Source of the DNA: Actinomadura hallensis
Lineage (GTDB): Bacteria; Actinomycetota; Actinomycetes; Streptosporangiales; Streptosporangiaceae
Direction: 5' to 3'
NCBI RefSeq assembly: GCF_006716765.1
Contig: NZ_VFPO01000001.1
Span: 558,001-622,000, forward strand
Length of the DNA: 64,000 nt
Each line of letters begins with the position of its first letter. Position 1 is the first letter of the stretch. Both the position numbers and the translations under genes were made by a program. The notes below the pieces were generated by a model. That model was given only the letters and a program-made list of their open reading frames with translations. It searched no databases and was not told the origin of the DNA. Below, piece by piece: positions 24,357 through 33,287 of this stretch.

Positions 24357-25979
24357 TCAGGGCAGCTCCGGCAGCTCGCCGCGCGCGATGCGGTCGCGCA
24401 GGACGAACTTCTGGATCTTGCCCATGGCGTTCGCGGGGACGTCGCCGGCGAGGTACCAGTGCCGCGGCGTCTTGTGCGGCGCGAGGACGGCGCGCAGGTG
24501 CTCGTGCAGGTCGGCGGCGCGGGGCGGCCGCTCCGGGTCCGCGGGCCGGATCACGGCGGCGACCTGCTCGCCCCAGTCCGGGTCGGGGACGCCGAGGACG
24601 ACCGCCTGCGCGACCCCCGGGTGGCCGGCGACCGCGGCCTCGATCTCGCTCGGGTAGATGTTCTCCCCGCCGCGGATGATGAGGTCCTTCAGGCGGCCGG
24701 TGATGGTGACGTAGCCGCGCTCGTCCATGACGCCGACGTCGCCGGTGTGCAGCCAGCCGTCGGCGTCGATGGTCTGCGCGGTCGCGTCGGGCAGGTCGTG
24801 GTAGCCGAGCATGACCTGGTGGCCGCGGGCGCAGATCTCGCCCGCCTCCCCGACGGGCAGCGGCGCGCCGTCCGCCCCGGCGATCTTCACCTCGACCTGC
24901 CACAGCGGCGTGCCCGCCGTGTGCAGCTTGTCCTCCGGGGCGTCGTCCGGGCGGGTCTGGGTGACGATGGGGCTCAGCTCGGTCTGCCCGTACACGGTGG
25001 AGAAGCGCGCGCCGAACCTGCGTTCGGCCTCCTCGATCAGCGCCGGCGGGACGGCGTCCCCGCCGGACAGGATGACCGAGCACGCGCCGAGGTCGTACTC
25101 GTCGAATCCGGGGTGGGCGAGGAGCGCGGAGTACATCACCGGGACCCCGCCGAACACGTTGGCCCGCCACTCCTGGAGGGCGTTCAGCACCAGTTCGGGG
25201 TGGAAGAACTGGGGCAGGACCAGCGTGCCCTTGCCGTGCGCGGTGCCCAGCACCGTCAGGCCGCAGCCCGCCGTGTGGAAGAGCGGGAGCGCGCTCGCCC
25301 AGACGCCGCCGTCGGGGAAGCCGGCGCGGGCGGCGACGAAGGACGCGTTGGTGACGAGCCCGCGGTGATGCAGGACGGCGCCCTTGGGCACGCCCGTCGT
25401 CCCGGACGTGTACTGGATCTGCGCGGGCCCGTCAGGGGCGACCTCGGGGAGGGTGACGGGCTTCGCGTCCCGCACCTGGGCGAGCCAGCCGGTGAACGAG
25501 ACGACCTCCCGCAGGCGGGGCAGCCGCGGGCGGATGCGCTCCACGGTGGCGGCCATGTCCGTCCCGCGGAACGCGTCGGTGAGGAACACGGCGACGGAGC
25601 CCGACTGGGACAGGACGTGTTCGAGCTCGGCGTCCCGCAGCGCCGGGTTGGCCGTGACCAGGACGAGCCCGGCCAGGGAGGCGCCGTACTGGAGCACGAC
25701 CCACTCGGGGACGTTCGGCGACCAGACGGCGATGTGCTCGCCCGGCTCGAACCGCGCGGCCAGCCAGTGTGCGGCGTGCTCGGCGTCCTGGAGCAGCCGG
25801 GCGTAGGTCCAGGTGCGGTCGGGGCGGTCCGCCCCGGTCAGGGTCGCGCCGGGCGGGGCCGTCTCGACGAGGGCCGTCCGGTCGGGAACGTCGTCGGCCG
25901 CGTCGCGCAGCAGGTCGCCCGGGGTGAGGTCGAGGACGGGCAGGGACGTGTCGGCGGGCCAGTAGGACTCCTTGAGCAT
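24357..25979 (-). CDS. AMP-dependent acyl-CoA synthetase
   Basis: Adenylate-forming ligase of 540 residues that activates a carboxylic acid to its CoA ester. Core motifs: YTSGTTGVPKGAVLHH (P-loop), YGQTELSPI, GWLHTGDVGVMDERGYV and GRLKDLIIRGGENIYPSEIE, with the C-terminal catalytic lysine in NAMGKIQK. It lies 2 bp after the crotonase gene with a GGAGG site, so TetR, hydratase and ligase genes form one operon. The combination suggests beta-oxidation-like breakdown of an imported acid; the chain type is not clear from sequence. Confidence 0.94.
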   Translation of the reverse strand: MLKESYWPADTSLPVLDLTPGDLLRDAADDVPDRTALVETAPPGATLTGADRPDRTWTYARLLQDAEHAAHWLAARFEPGEHIAVWSPNVPEWVVLQYGASLAGLVLVTANPALRDAELEHVLSQSGSVAVFLTDAFRGTDMAATVERIRPRLPRLREVVSFTGWLAQVRDAKPVTLPEVAPDGPAQIQYTSGTTGVPKGAVLHHRGLVTNASFVAARAGFPDGGVWASALPLFHTAGCGLTVLGTAHGKGTLVLPQFFHPELVLNALQEWRANVFGGVPVMYSALLAHPGFDEYDLGACSVILSGGDAVPPALIEEAERRFGARFSTVYGQTELSPIVTQTRPDDAPEDKLHTAGTPLWQVEVKIAGADGAPLPVGEAGEICARGHQVMLGYHDLPDATAQTIDADGWLHTGDVGVMDERGYVTITGRLKDLIIRGGENIYPSEIEAAVAGHPGVAQAVVLGVPDPDWGEQVAAVIRPADPERPPRAADLHEHLRAVLAPHKTPRHWYLAGDVPANAMGKIQKFVLRDRIARGELPELP

Positions 25980-25981
25980 GG

Positions 25982-26872
25982 TCAGTCCTCCAGATCTTCA
26001 CGGGACGGGACGGGGCCGCCGCCTTCGGGGATCCAGCGGCCGGAGTCGCGCCACTTGACGGCCTCCTGGAAGCCGTGCGCGGCGGCGAACTCCTGGAACC
26101 AGCGGCCTTCGGGGGAGTGGCGGGTGATGCCGTCGAACAGCGTCGCCAGGATCTGGGTGCCGTGCAGGCCCATGTTGTCGTACGCCTGGTTGATCATGAG
26201 CTTCTGCATGGCGAGCTGGTTGGTCGGCACCCCCGCGATGCGGTCGGCGAGGGCCTCGACGCGGGCGTCCAGCTCCTCGGGCGGCGCCGACTCCAGCACC
26301 AGGCCCCACTCGGCGGCGGTGCGCCCGTCGATGGTGTCGCCGGTGAACAGCATCCGCTTGGCGCGCTCGGCGCCGAGCCGGTAGACCCACATCGCCGTGG
26401 TGGGGCAGCCCCAGACCCGCGCGGGCATGTAGCCGATGCGGGCGTCGTCGGCCATGACGACCATGTCGCAGGACAGCGCGATGTCGCTGCCGCCCGCGAC
26501 GGCGAAGCCGTGCACCTTGGCGATGGTCGGCTTCAGCGAGCGCCACAGCGAGAAGTAGTCGTCGGTGAAGCGCTTCATGAGGGCGTAGTCCTTGATCGGG
26601 TCCCAGACGGGGTCGCCGCCGCCCGAGCCCTGGGTGCCCGCGCCGTCCTCGGCGGAGATCTTCAGGTCGTAGCCCGAGCAGAACGCCCGCCCGGCCCCCT
26701 GCAGCACGATCACGTGGACGCCGGGGTCGGCCTCGGCGCGCTTCACGGCGGCGGCCAGCTCGCCCGGCATCCGGAAGTCGATCGCGTTGAGCCGGTCGGG
26801 CCGGTTCAGCGTCAGGTACGCCTTGCGGTCCCTCGTCTCGTACAGCACCGTCGGCTCGGTCGGTTCGCTCAT
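25982..26872 (-). CDS. Enoyl-CoA hydratase/isomerase (crotonase family)
   Basis: Crotonase-fold enzyme of 296 residues. It shows LTLNRPDRLNAIDFRMPGEL, the first oxyanion-hole segment GRAFCSGYDL and the second HGFAVAGGSDIALSCDM. The usual catalytic glutamates of short-chain hydratase are not obvious (the segment reads ARIGYMPARVWG), so it may be an isomerase or a specialised hydratase. The long C-terminal tail, RWFQEFAAAHGFQEAVKWRD, is found in a subset acting on bulky substrates. The ATG overlaps the TetR stop (ATGA). Confidence 0.93.
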   Translation of the reverse strand: MSEPTEPTVLYETRDRKAYLTLNRPDRLNAIDFRMPGELAAAVKRAEADPGVHVIVLQGAGRAFCSGYDLKISAEDGAGTQGSGGGDPVWDPIKDYALMKRFTDDYFSLWRSLKPTIAKVHGFAVAGGSDIALSCDMVVMADDARIGYMPARVWGCPTTAMWVYRLGAERAKRMLFTGDTIDGRTAAEWGLVLESAPPEELDARVEALADRIAGVPTNQLAMQKLMINQAYDNMGLHGTQILATLFDGITRHSPEGRWFQEFAAAHGFQEAVKWRDSGRWIPEGGGPVPSREDLED

Positions 26873-27480
26873 CGGTCCTCCTCGGTGGACGGGTCGGTCA
26901 GGAGCGGCCGGACGACCGTGATCCACCGCTCCAGCAGGGCGTCGCGGTCGGCGTCCTCGCGGTAGAGGACGTCGGAGATCGCCATGCCGCGCAGCAGCTG
27001 CACGGTCAGCTCCGCGACGAGCGGGTAGGACGGCGCGGACGTGACCTCGGGCCCGAGCACGTCGCCGATCACCCGGTACAGGTCGCGGCGCGCCGCTCCC
27101 TCGGCCCGCCGCAGGACCTGCCTGAGCCGGGGGTTGGTGCGGGCGACGGCCCACAGCTCCAGCTCCGCGCCGAACGCCGGCCGCCGCAGCACCGCCCACA
27201 GGACGCGGAACGAGCGCGACAGCCCGTCGGCGGAGGGCGGCGCGGCGGCCAGCTCCTCGCGGACCGCCTCCTCGTTGCGCCGGACGAGCCGGCCGACGGC
27301 GGCGCCGAGCAGTTCCTCGTGCGTGGGGAAGTGGTGCAGGAGCGCGCCGCGGCTCACCCCGGCGCGCCGCTGGACCTCGAGCGTCGTGGTCGCCGCGACG
27401 CCCTTCTCGATCAGCGACTCGACGGCCGCGTCCACCAGCCTGCGCCGGGTGGCGGCACGCTGTTCGTCCCTCTTCGACAC
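26869..27480 (-). CDS. TetR-family regulator of the crotonase/acyl-CoA ligase operon
   Basis: A TetR repressor of 203 residues. Helix-turn-helix: RRRLVDAAVESLIEKGVAAT followed by VQRRAGVSRGALLHHFPTHEELL. The GTG start is selected because AGGGAG lies 5 bp upstream; the longer open frame would run through the operators. It is the first gene of its operon, and two strong palindromes lie 37-92 bp upstream, so it most likely represses itself, the downstream catabolic genes and perhaps the divergent doxX gene. Confidence 0.92.
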   Translation of the reverse strand: MSKRDEQRAATRRRLVDAAVESLIEKGVAATTTLEVQRRAGVSRGALLHHFPTHEELLGAAVGRLVRRNEEAVREELAAAPPSADGLSRSFRVLWAVLRRPAFGAELELWAVARTNPRLRQVLRRAEGAARRDLYRVIGDVLGPEVTSAPSYPLVAELTVQLLRGMAISDVLYREDADRDALLERWITVVRPLLTDPSTEEDR

Positions 27481-27516
27481 CGCGCTCCCTCGTCGCTCGC
27501 TCGGGCCGCCCGCGTG

Positions 27517-27542
27517 TTTCACAGTCAGCCCTGACTGTGAAA
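27517..27542. promoter_or_regulatory. Palindromic operator 1 of the TetR operon
   Basis: Perfect 12-bp arms, TTTCACAGTCAG and CTGACTGTGAAA, flank a 2-bp CC centre. The same core, CACAGTCAG, recurs in operator 2. The centre lies 33 bp from that of operator 2, about three helical turns, so two dimers would sit on the same face of the DNA. Confidence 0.85.
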
Positions 27543-27552
27543 TCCACTCTGC

Positions 27553-27572
27553 CACAGTCAGCGCTGACTGTG
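27553..27572. promoter_or_regulatory. Palindromic operator 2 of the TetR operon
   Basis: CACAGTCAGCGCTGACTGTG is a perfect 20-bp palindrome. It is the second copy of the site at 27517-27542 and is 125 bp before the divergent doxX start. Confidence 0.87.
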
Positions 27573-27697
27573 AAGGGTCCCCGAGGACGGGGACCTTGGT
27601 CCCGGCGACCGTGCCCCCAACGGATCTACGGCCCAGGTCACGGCCGGGTTTCACTGAAGGTGCAGGACATCGGTGAGGTACGGGAAGGTGAGAGGCG

Positions 27698-28261
27698 ATG
27701 GCACTCTCCGAGCACGAGACGCGCGCGGGCCGCAGGACCCTGATCCGGGTGGTGACCCCCGGGCCGCTGACCGAGACGCCCGCGGCGCGGTACGTGTGGG
27801 CGGCGGCGCGGCTGGCGCTGGGCTGGATCTTCGCGTGGGCGTTCGTGGACAAGCTGTTCGGGCTGGGGTTCGCGACTCCCGCGGGCAAGGCGTGGGTCGA
27901 CGGGGTCGGCCCGACGGAGGGGTTCTTGGCCAACGCGCCGAAGGGGCCGTTCGCCGGGGTCTACAACGCGCTGGCGGGTGCGGCGTGGGCGGACTGGCTG
28001 TTCATGATCGGCCTGGCGGGGATCGGGGCGGCGCTGCTGCTGGGCGTGGGGATGCGGATCGCCGCGGCGTCGGGGGCGCTGCTGCTGGTGCTGATGTGGA
28101 CGGCGGTGCTGCCGCCGGAGAACAACCCCTTCATGGACGACCACCTGATCTACGCGATCCTCCTGGTCGGGCTGGCGCTGGTGAAGGCCGGCGACACCCT
28201 GGGCCTCGGCCGCTGGTGGAGCGAGACCCGGCTGGTCAAGCGCTTCCCGATCCTCAAGTAG
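27698..28261 (+). CDS. DoxX-family membrane protein
   Basis: A four-helix membrane protein of 187 residues of the DoxX/thiosulfate-quinone-oxidoreductase-like family. Hydrophobic segments lie near residues 33-52, 95-115, 118-136 and 145-163; ARLALGWIFAWAFVDKLFGLGF and the C-terminal HLIYAILLVGLALVKAG are family-typical. Mycobacterial DoxX partners superoxide dismutase and a thiol-oxidoreductase in redox control; that link is not visible here. It is divergent from the TetR operon and could share its operators. A strong hairpin follows the stop. Confidence 0.87.
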   Translation: MALSEHETRAGRRTLIRVVTPGPLTETPAARYVWAAARLALGWIFAWAFVDKLFGLGFATPAGKAWVDGVGPTEGFLANAPKGPFAGVYNALAGAAWADWLFMIGLAGIGAALLLGVGMRIAAASGALLLVLMWTAVLPPENNPFMDDHLIYAILLVGLALVKAGDTLGLGRWWSETRLVKRFPILK

Positions 28262-28288
28262 CCGAACGGGACGAGAAGCCGGAACGAC

Positions 28289-28313
28289 GAGGGGCGCCCG
28301 CCGGGCGCCCCTC
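28289..28313. terminator. Hairpin terminator between doxX and the MshC-like gene
   Basis: GAGGGGCGCC pairs with GGCGCCCCTC around a CGCCG loop, followed by CTTCG without a long T-run. It lies between two convergent genes and could serve both. Confidence 0.7.
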
Positions 28314-28390
28314 CTTCGCGCGTCCGGACCGCCTCACCGGCGACACATGCTCACCGGCGACACACGCTCACCGAAAGACACGGGTGCCGC

Positions 28391-29509
28391 TCAGCCGAGC
28401 GCCAGGACCCGCATGACCATGCGGGCGGTGCCGCCGCCCTCCTCCTCCGCGATGGACAGCGCGGCGGGAACGTCGAGGTCGTCCAGCAGGGCCCGCGTCG
28501 CGGCGGCCTCCGCCGCGGCGGACGAGGCGGGACGTCCGGCGGCGGCGCGGAGCGCGTCCAGGCGTGCCGCGGCAGCGTCGAGGGAGGCGGGCGCGTAGTC
28601 CCAGTCGTCCCGCCAAGGGGCGGAGATCAGCATGAGCCGGACGGCGGCGGCCGGGTGGCCGTGGACCAGGTCGGACACCAGGACCAGGTTGCCGGCCGAC
28701 TTGGCCATCTTGACGCCGTCCCGCAGGACCATGCCCACGTGCAGCCAGGCCCGGGAGAACGGCCGGACGCCCGTCAGCGCCTCGGCGAGCGCGGCCTCGT
28801 AGGCGTGGTGGGGGAAGCGCAGGTCGGTGCCGCCGGAGTGCAGGTCGAGCGCCGGCCCGAACATCGCCATGGCCATCGCGGCGCACTCGGCGTGCCAGCC
28901 GGGCCGGCCCGGGCCCCACGGGCTGGGCCAGGCGGGCTCCCCGGAGCGCGAGGGCCGCCACACGGCGACGTCGAACGGGTGCTCCTTGCCGGGGCTCCCG
29001 GGCTCGTCGCCGTATTCGGTCATCATCTCGTGGGCCCGCGAGTCGTCGATGCCCACGCGCCGGGGCACGTCGCCGCCGCGGAAGTAGACCGCCCCGTCCC
29101 GGGCGTAGGCGTGGCCGGACGCGAGGAGTCCCTGCGCGAGCGCGATGACCTCCCTGACGTGGGTGTGGGCGCGCGGCTGGTGGTCGACGGCGTGCACGCA
29201 GAGGGCTTCCAGGTCGCGCTCGAAGTAGAACTGGTGGACGGCGGCGAACCGGTCGTACGGGCTGCCCGCGCGGGCCGCGGCCTGGTACAGCACGTCGTCG
29301 ACGTCGGTGACGTTGCGGCACACGCGGACCTCGCCGCCCGCGTGGCGCAGGACGCGGACCGCCACGTCCGCCCAGACGAACGACCGGGCATGGCCGAGGT
29401 GGGTCGCGTCGTAGGGGGTGATCCCGCAGACGTACATGCGGGCGGGTCCGACGACCGGCAGCGGGCGGCCGCCGATCCGGAGGGTGCGGCCGGGTGCGTT
29501 GAGGTCCAC
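28391..29509 (-). CDS. Cysteinyl-tRNA-synthetase-like / MshC-like ligase
   Basis: A 372-residue class I synthetase-like enzyme without an anticodon-binding domain. MYVCGITPYDATHLGHA (Cys28 is a zinc ligand; HLGH is the HIGH motif) is nearer to MshC, which joins cysteine to glucosaminyl-inositol in mycothiol synthesis, than to CysRS. Other zinc-site residues are Cys in GWHAECAAMAM and His in GGTDLRFPHHAYE. KMAKS replaces KMSKS. MshC is usually about 410 residues, and the insert and C-terminus here are shorter, so this may be a paralogue with a different acceptor. Its neighbours, DoxX and iron transport, are unrelated to mycothiol genes. The start was chosen as the first ATG ahead of conserved sequence. 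Confidence 0.83.
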   Translation of the reverse strand: MDLNAPGRTLRIGGRPLPVVGPARMYVCGITPYDATHLGHARSFVWADVAVRVLRHAGGEVRVCRNVTDVDDVLYQAAARAGSPYDRFAAVHQFYFERDLEALCVHAVDHQPRAHTHVREVIALAQGLLASGHAYARDGAVYFRGGDVPRRVGIDDSRAHEMMTEYGDEPGSPGKEHPFDVAVWRPSRSGEPAWPSPWGPGRPGWHAECAAMAMAMFGPALDLHSGGTDLRFPHHAYEAALAEALTGVRPFSRAWLHVGMVLRDGVKMAKSAGNLVLVSDLVHGHPAAAVRLMLISAPWRDDWDYAPASLDAAAARLDALRAAAGRPASSAAAEAAATRALLDDLDVPAALSIAEEEGGGTARMVMRVLALG

Positions 29510-29592
29510 GGGGTCGTCCTACCCCGGGTTCGCCCCGGGAAAGGCGGCGGGCCGCCCCTGCCCGTCACGTCCCGCCCGTCACGTCCCGCCCG

Positions 29593-30675
29593 TCACGCTC
29601 CGGACCCGCCGGAGGGGTGGAATCCGGCCCGGCCGGTGACGCGGACGCCCGCCCGGTCGCCCGGCCGGAGCGTCGCGTGCCCGGCGACGCGCACGTCCAC
29701 CGGCCCGTCGACGCCGTCGACCACGACCGTGATCATGGCGTCGTGCCCGTAGTAGCGGACGTCGGTCACGGTCGCGCCGCAGACGCCCTCGCCGGGCTCG
29801 GTGAGCAGCAGCTGCTCGGGCCGCAGTATGACGGTGCCCTCCGGCGCGGCGGCGGGCGCCCGCAGTTCGACGGTGCCGAGACCGGTGGTGGCGGTGGGGG
29901 CGCCGCCCGCGCCGCGGTCCGCCGGGCCGGCGCCGTTCGCGGCGTGCGCGGAGAGCAGGACGGCGTCGCCGACGAACCGGGCGACCCAGGGGTCGGCGGG
30001 CCGGGCGTAGACCTCGTGCGGCGGCCCGCACTGCGCGATCCGGCCGTCGCGGACGACGGCGACGAGGTCGGCGGTGGACAGGGCCTCCTGCTGGTCGTGG
30101 GTGACGAGGACGGCGGTGGCCCCGATCGTGCGGAGCGCGGCGCGCACGTCGGCCCGGACCCCGGCGCGCAGCGCGCTGTCCAGGGCGTTGAACGGCTCGT
30201 CGAGCAGGACGAGCGCCGGTTCGGGGGCCAGGGCGCGGGCCAGCGCGACGCGCTGCTGCTGCCCGCCGGACAGCTCGTGCGGCATCCGGTCGCCGTACCC
30301 GGCCAGCCCGACGAGTTCGAGCATCTCCTCGGTGCGGCGGCGGCGCGCGGACCGGTCGGTCACTCCGAAGGCGACGTTGCGGGCGACGCTCAGGTGCGGG
30401 AACAGCGCGCCCTCCTGGGGCACGATGCCGATGCGGCGCCGTTCGGGCGGGACGTGCGTCCCGGGACCGGCGAGCAGGCGGTCCCCGACGGTGACGGTCC
30501 CGGCGTCGGCGCGCAGGAACCCCGCGATGACGCGCAGGAGGGTGGTCTTGCCGCAGCCGGACGGGCCGAGCACGGCGGCGAGGGAGCCGCCGGGGACGGT
30601 GAGGTCGAGCCCGTCGAGGACGGTGGCGTCCGGGCCGTACGCCTTGGTGAGGCCCTCGATCCGCAGTTCGGTCAT
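29593..30675 (-). CDS. fbpC: Ferric iron ABC transporter ATP-binding protein (FbpC-like)
   Basis: ATPase of an iron(III) ABC importer, 360 residues. Walker A GPSGCGKTT, Q-loop VPQEGALFPHLS, signature LSGGQQQRVALARAL, Walker B LVLLDEPFNALD and switch VTHDQQEA are all intact. A C-terminal TOBE-like region (GTVILRPEQLLL) follows a 25-residue Gly/Ala linker. It overlaps the permease stop by 4 bp (ATGA) and is the third gene of the fbpABC operon. Confidence 0.94.
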   Translation of the reverse strand: MTELRIEGLTKAYGPDATVLDGLDLTVPGGSLAAVLGPSGCGKTTLLRVIAGFLRADAGTVTVGDRLLAGPGTHVPPERRRIGIVPQEGALFPHLSVARNVAFGVTDRSARRRRTEEMLELVGLAGYGDRMPHELSGGQQQRVALARALAPEPALVLLDEPFNALDSALRAGVRADVRAALRTIGATAVLVTHDQQEALSTADLVAVVRDGRIAQCGPPHEVYARPADPWVARFVGDAVLLSAHAANGAGPADRGAGGAPTATTGLGTVELRAPAAAPEGTVILRPEQLLLTEPGEGVCGATVTDVRYYGHDAMITVVVDGVDGPVDVRVAGHATLRPGDRAGVRVTGRAGFHPSGGSGA

Positions 30676-32183
30676 GAGCGCTGTCTCCCGAGGAGGTACG
30701 AGGGGACCGCCGCGAGCAGGATGAGCGCCGCGGCGTACGGGGCGGCGTCGGCGTAGGCGCCGACCCCGGTCTCCGTCCACAGCCGGGTGGCGAGGGTGTC
30801 CATGCCGGTGGGCCGGAGCAGCAGGGTGGCCGGCAGTTCCTTCATGCAGACCACGAAGGTGAGGGCCGCGCCGGCGGCGACGCCGGGCGCGGCGAGCGGC
30901 AGGGTGACGGTCCGCAGGACGCGCAGCGGGCCGTGGCCGAGGGAGCGGGCGACGTCCTCCAGCACCGGCGGGGACTGCAGGACGGCCGCGCGGGTGGCGG
31001 TGACCGCCAGCGGCAGGAACAGGACCGCGTAGGCGACGACCAGCAGCGGCAGCTCCTGGTAGACCGGGCGGGCGTAGCGGACCGCGAAGAACACCAGCGC
31101 GAGCGCGACGGTGATGCCGGGCAGGGCGTGCCCGGCGTAGGCGGCCTGCTCCAGCAGCTCCGCGACGCGTCCCCGGTGGCGGGCCGCGATCACGCCGACC
31201 GGCAGCGCGAGCACGGTGGTGACCGCGGCTCCGGCCGCGGCGACGCCGAGGGTGGCGGTCGCGGTGTCGGCCAGGCCGGGCAGGTCCCAGGCGGAGCGCT
31301 GCCCGGTCGCCAGCCAGTAGGCGAGGGTGGCGAGCGGGAAGGCGACGGCGGCGGCGACGACCGTCCCGCACCAGGCCAGGGCGGGCGCCGTCATCCGCCC
31401 GAGCCGGACCGGGACGGGCGGGCGGGCGGAGCCGGAGCCGGTCCTGGCGTGCCCGCGCCGTCCGCGCGTGCGCGTCTCCAGCGCGACGAGCGCCACGGTC
31501 ATCAGCACGAGCAGGACGCTCAGGGCGGCGGCCGGGGTGCGGTCGAAGCTGGCCTGGTAGGAGATGTAGATGCCGCGGGTGAAGGTGTCGTACCGCATCA
31601 GCGACACCGCGCCGAAGTCGGACAGCACGTACAGCGCGACCAGCAGCCCGCCGCCGGCGGCGGCCGGGCGCAGGTGCGGGAGGGTGACGCGGAGGAACGT
31701 GACCCACGGCCCGAGCCCGAGGGACCGGGCCGCCTCCTCCTGCGCGGGGTCGATGCCGCGCAGGGCGGCGGCGACCGGGAGGTACACGTAGGGGTAGCTG
31801 ACGAGGGTCAGCGAGACGGCCGACCCGGTGAACCCGGCGAGGCCGGGGACCGCCGACAGCCAGACGAAGGCCGCGACGTAGCTGGGCACGGCCAGCGGCA
31901 GGGTGACCATGACCGACCACGCGCGGACGCCGGGCAGCGTCGTGCGCGTGGTCAGCCAGGCCAGGGAGATCCCGAGGACGAGGCACGCCGCCACCACCGC
32001 CGCGGCCAGGGCCAGGCTGCGCCCCATGAGCTGGGCGGTGCCCTCGGTGGTGACGACGTCCCAGGCGAAGCCGGGGCCCCGCTCCAGCGCCCGCACGGCG
32101 AGGTAGCCGAGCGGGAGCAGGGCGAGGGCCCCGGCCAGGCACGCCGGGACGAGCAGCGCCCAGGGCGCGCGTCCTCTGGTCAT
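30672..32183 (-). CDS. fbpB: Iron ABC transporter double permease (FbpB-like)
   Basis: Fused permease of 503 residues with about 12 membrane segments and two binding-protein-dependent transport modules. Each half has an EAA-like loop: EEAARSLGLGPWVTFLRVTLPHL near residue 150 and EDVARSLGHGPLRVLRTVTLPLA near residue 420, the sites that contact the ATPase. Two modules in one chain is the FbpB/SfuB form. It lies 15 bp after fbpA. Confidence 0.95.
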   Translation of the reverse strand: MTRGRAPWALLVPACLAGALALLPLGYLAVRALERGPGFAWDVVTTEGTAQLMGRSLALAAAVVAACLVLGISLAWLTTRTTLPGVRAWSVMVTLPLAVPSYVAAFVWLSAVPGLAGFTGSAVSLTLVSYPYVYLPVAAALRGIDPAQEEAARSLGLGPWVTFLRVTLPHLRPAAAGGGLLVALYVLSDFGAVSLMRYDTFTRGIYISYQASFDRTPAAALSVLLVLMTVALVALETRTRGRRGHARTGSGSARPPVPVRLGRMTAPALAWCGTVVAAAVAFPLATLAYWLATGQRSAWDLPGLADTATATLGVAAAGAAVTTVLALPVGVIAARHRGRVAELLEQAAYAGHALPGITVALALVFFAVRYARPVYQELPLLVVAYAVLFLPLAVTATRAAVLQSPPVLEDVARSLGHGPLRVLRTVTLPLAAPGVAAGAALTFVVCMKELPATLLLRPTGMDTLATRLWTETGVGAYADAAPYAAALILLAAVPSYLLGRQRS

Positions 32184-32198
32184 CGGACGGTCATCCGG

Positions 32199-33230
32199 TC
32201 AGACCATCCCGGCTTCCCGCAGCATCGTGAGGGTCTCCTGCAGGGACTCCAGCTTGCCGAGGTCGATCTCGGGGGCCTTCAGCGACTCCAGGGGCGGCAG
32301 GTCCGGGACCTTGCTGGTGACCCCGGTGACCAGCGGGTACTCCTTGGTCTCCTCGCTGAAGTAGCTCTGCGCCTCCTCGCTGAGGAGGTAGTCGACGGCC
32401 TTGAGCGCCGCGTCGCGGTTCGCGTCCTTGAGCAGGCCCACGCCGGCCACGTTGATCAGCGCGCCCGGGTCGCCGCCCGGCAGGTAGTGCAGCTTCGCGG
32501 TGACGTTGTCGGCCCCCTTCTCGGCGACCTTCTCGTACCAGTAGTAGTGGTTGATCAGCCCGACCGAGACCTCGCCGGAGTCGACGGCGTCCAGCACGGC
32601 GTTGTTGTTGTCGTAGGGCTTGGCGTCGTTGTCCTTGATGCCCTTGAGCCACTTGCGGGTGGCGTCCTCGCCGTCGAGGACCCGCATGCCGGTGACGAAC
32701 GCCTGGAAGGACGCGTTGGTGGGCGCGTAACCGATCTTGCCCTTCCACTCCGGCTTCACGAGGTCGCGCACGGAGTCGGGCGCCTTGTCGACCTTGTCGG
32801 GGTTGTAGACCAGGACGCGGACGCGTCCGGAGATCCCGACCCAGTCGCCGCCGCTTCCGCGGAACTGGGCGGGCACCTTGCCGAGCGTCTCCTCGGGCAG
32901 CTTGTCGAGGCGTCCCTCCTTGGAGAGGGCGCCGAGCGCCCCGGCGTCCTGCGAGAGGAACAGGTCGGCCTCGGTCTTGTCGCCCTCCTCCAGCAGCTGC
33001 GCGGCCAGCTCGGCACTGCCGCCGTAGCGCACCTCGACCCCGGTGCCGACCGCCTTCTCCAGCTTGTCCAGCAGCGGCTGGATGAGCTTCTCGTTGCGGC
33101 CCGAGTAGATGACGATGCCGGCGTCGGAGCCGCCGTCCTCGCCGTCGTCGCCGCCGCAGGCCGACGCCAACGGGATGAGGAGGGCCGCTATGGCCAATAC
33201 GGAAGTGAATCTTCCTAGGGGGTTACGCAT
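32199..33230 (-). CDS. fbpA: Iron(III)-binding lipoprotein (FbpA-like)
   Basis: Extracytoplasmic ferric-iron-binding protein of 343 residues. The signal sequence ends with lipobox LASAC. IVIYSGRNEKLIQPLLDKLE and ADLFLSQDAGALGAL are FbpA-type, and the tandem tyrosines in GLINHYYWYEKV match the Tyr-Tyr iron-binding pair. An IdeR/DtxR-type iron box lies 39 bp before the start, so expression is probably induced by iron starvation. Confidence 0.95.
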   Translation of the reverse strand: MRNPLGRFTSVLAIAALLIPLASACGGDDGEDGGSDAGIVIYSGRNEKLIQPLLDKLEKAVGTGVEVRYGGSAELAAQLLEEGDKTEADLFLSQDAGALGALSKEGRLDKLPEETLGKVPAQFRGSGGDWVGISGRVRVLVYNPDKVDKAPDSVRDLVKPEWKGKIGYAPTNASFQAFVTGMRVLDGEDATRKWLKGIKDNDAKPYDNNNAVLDAVDSGEVSVGLINHYYWYEKVAEKGADNVTAKLHYLPGGDPGALINVAGVGLLKDANRDAALKAVDYLLSEEAQSYFSEETKEYPLVTGVTSKVPDLPPLESLKAPEIDLGKLESLQETLTMLREAGMV

Positions 33231-33268
33231 GGCTGCCTCTGAGACTCGTCAAAGCACGATGTTCGGAC

Positions 33269-33287
33269 TCAGGTTAGCCTTGCCTAA
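33269..33287. promoter_or_regulatory. IdeR/DtxR iron box upstream of fbpABC
   Basis: On the minus strand the site reads TTAGGCAAGGCTAACCTGA, which I count as matching 16 of 19 positions of the IdeR consensus. It is 39 bp before fbpA. The divergent pirin gene starts 100 bp away and might also respond. Confidence 0.85.
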
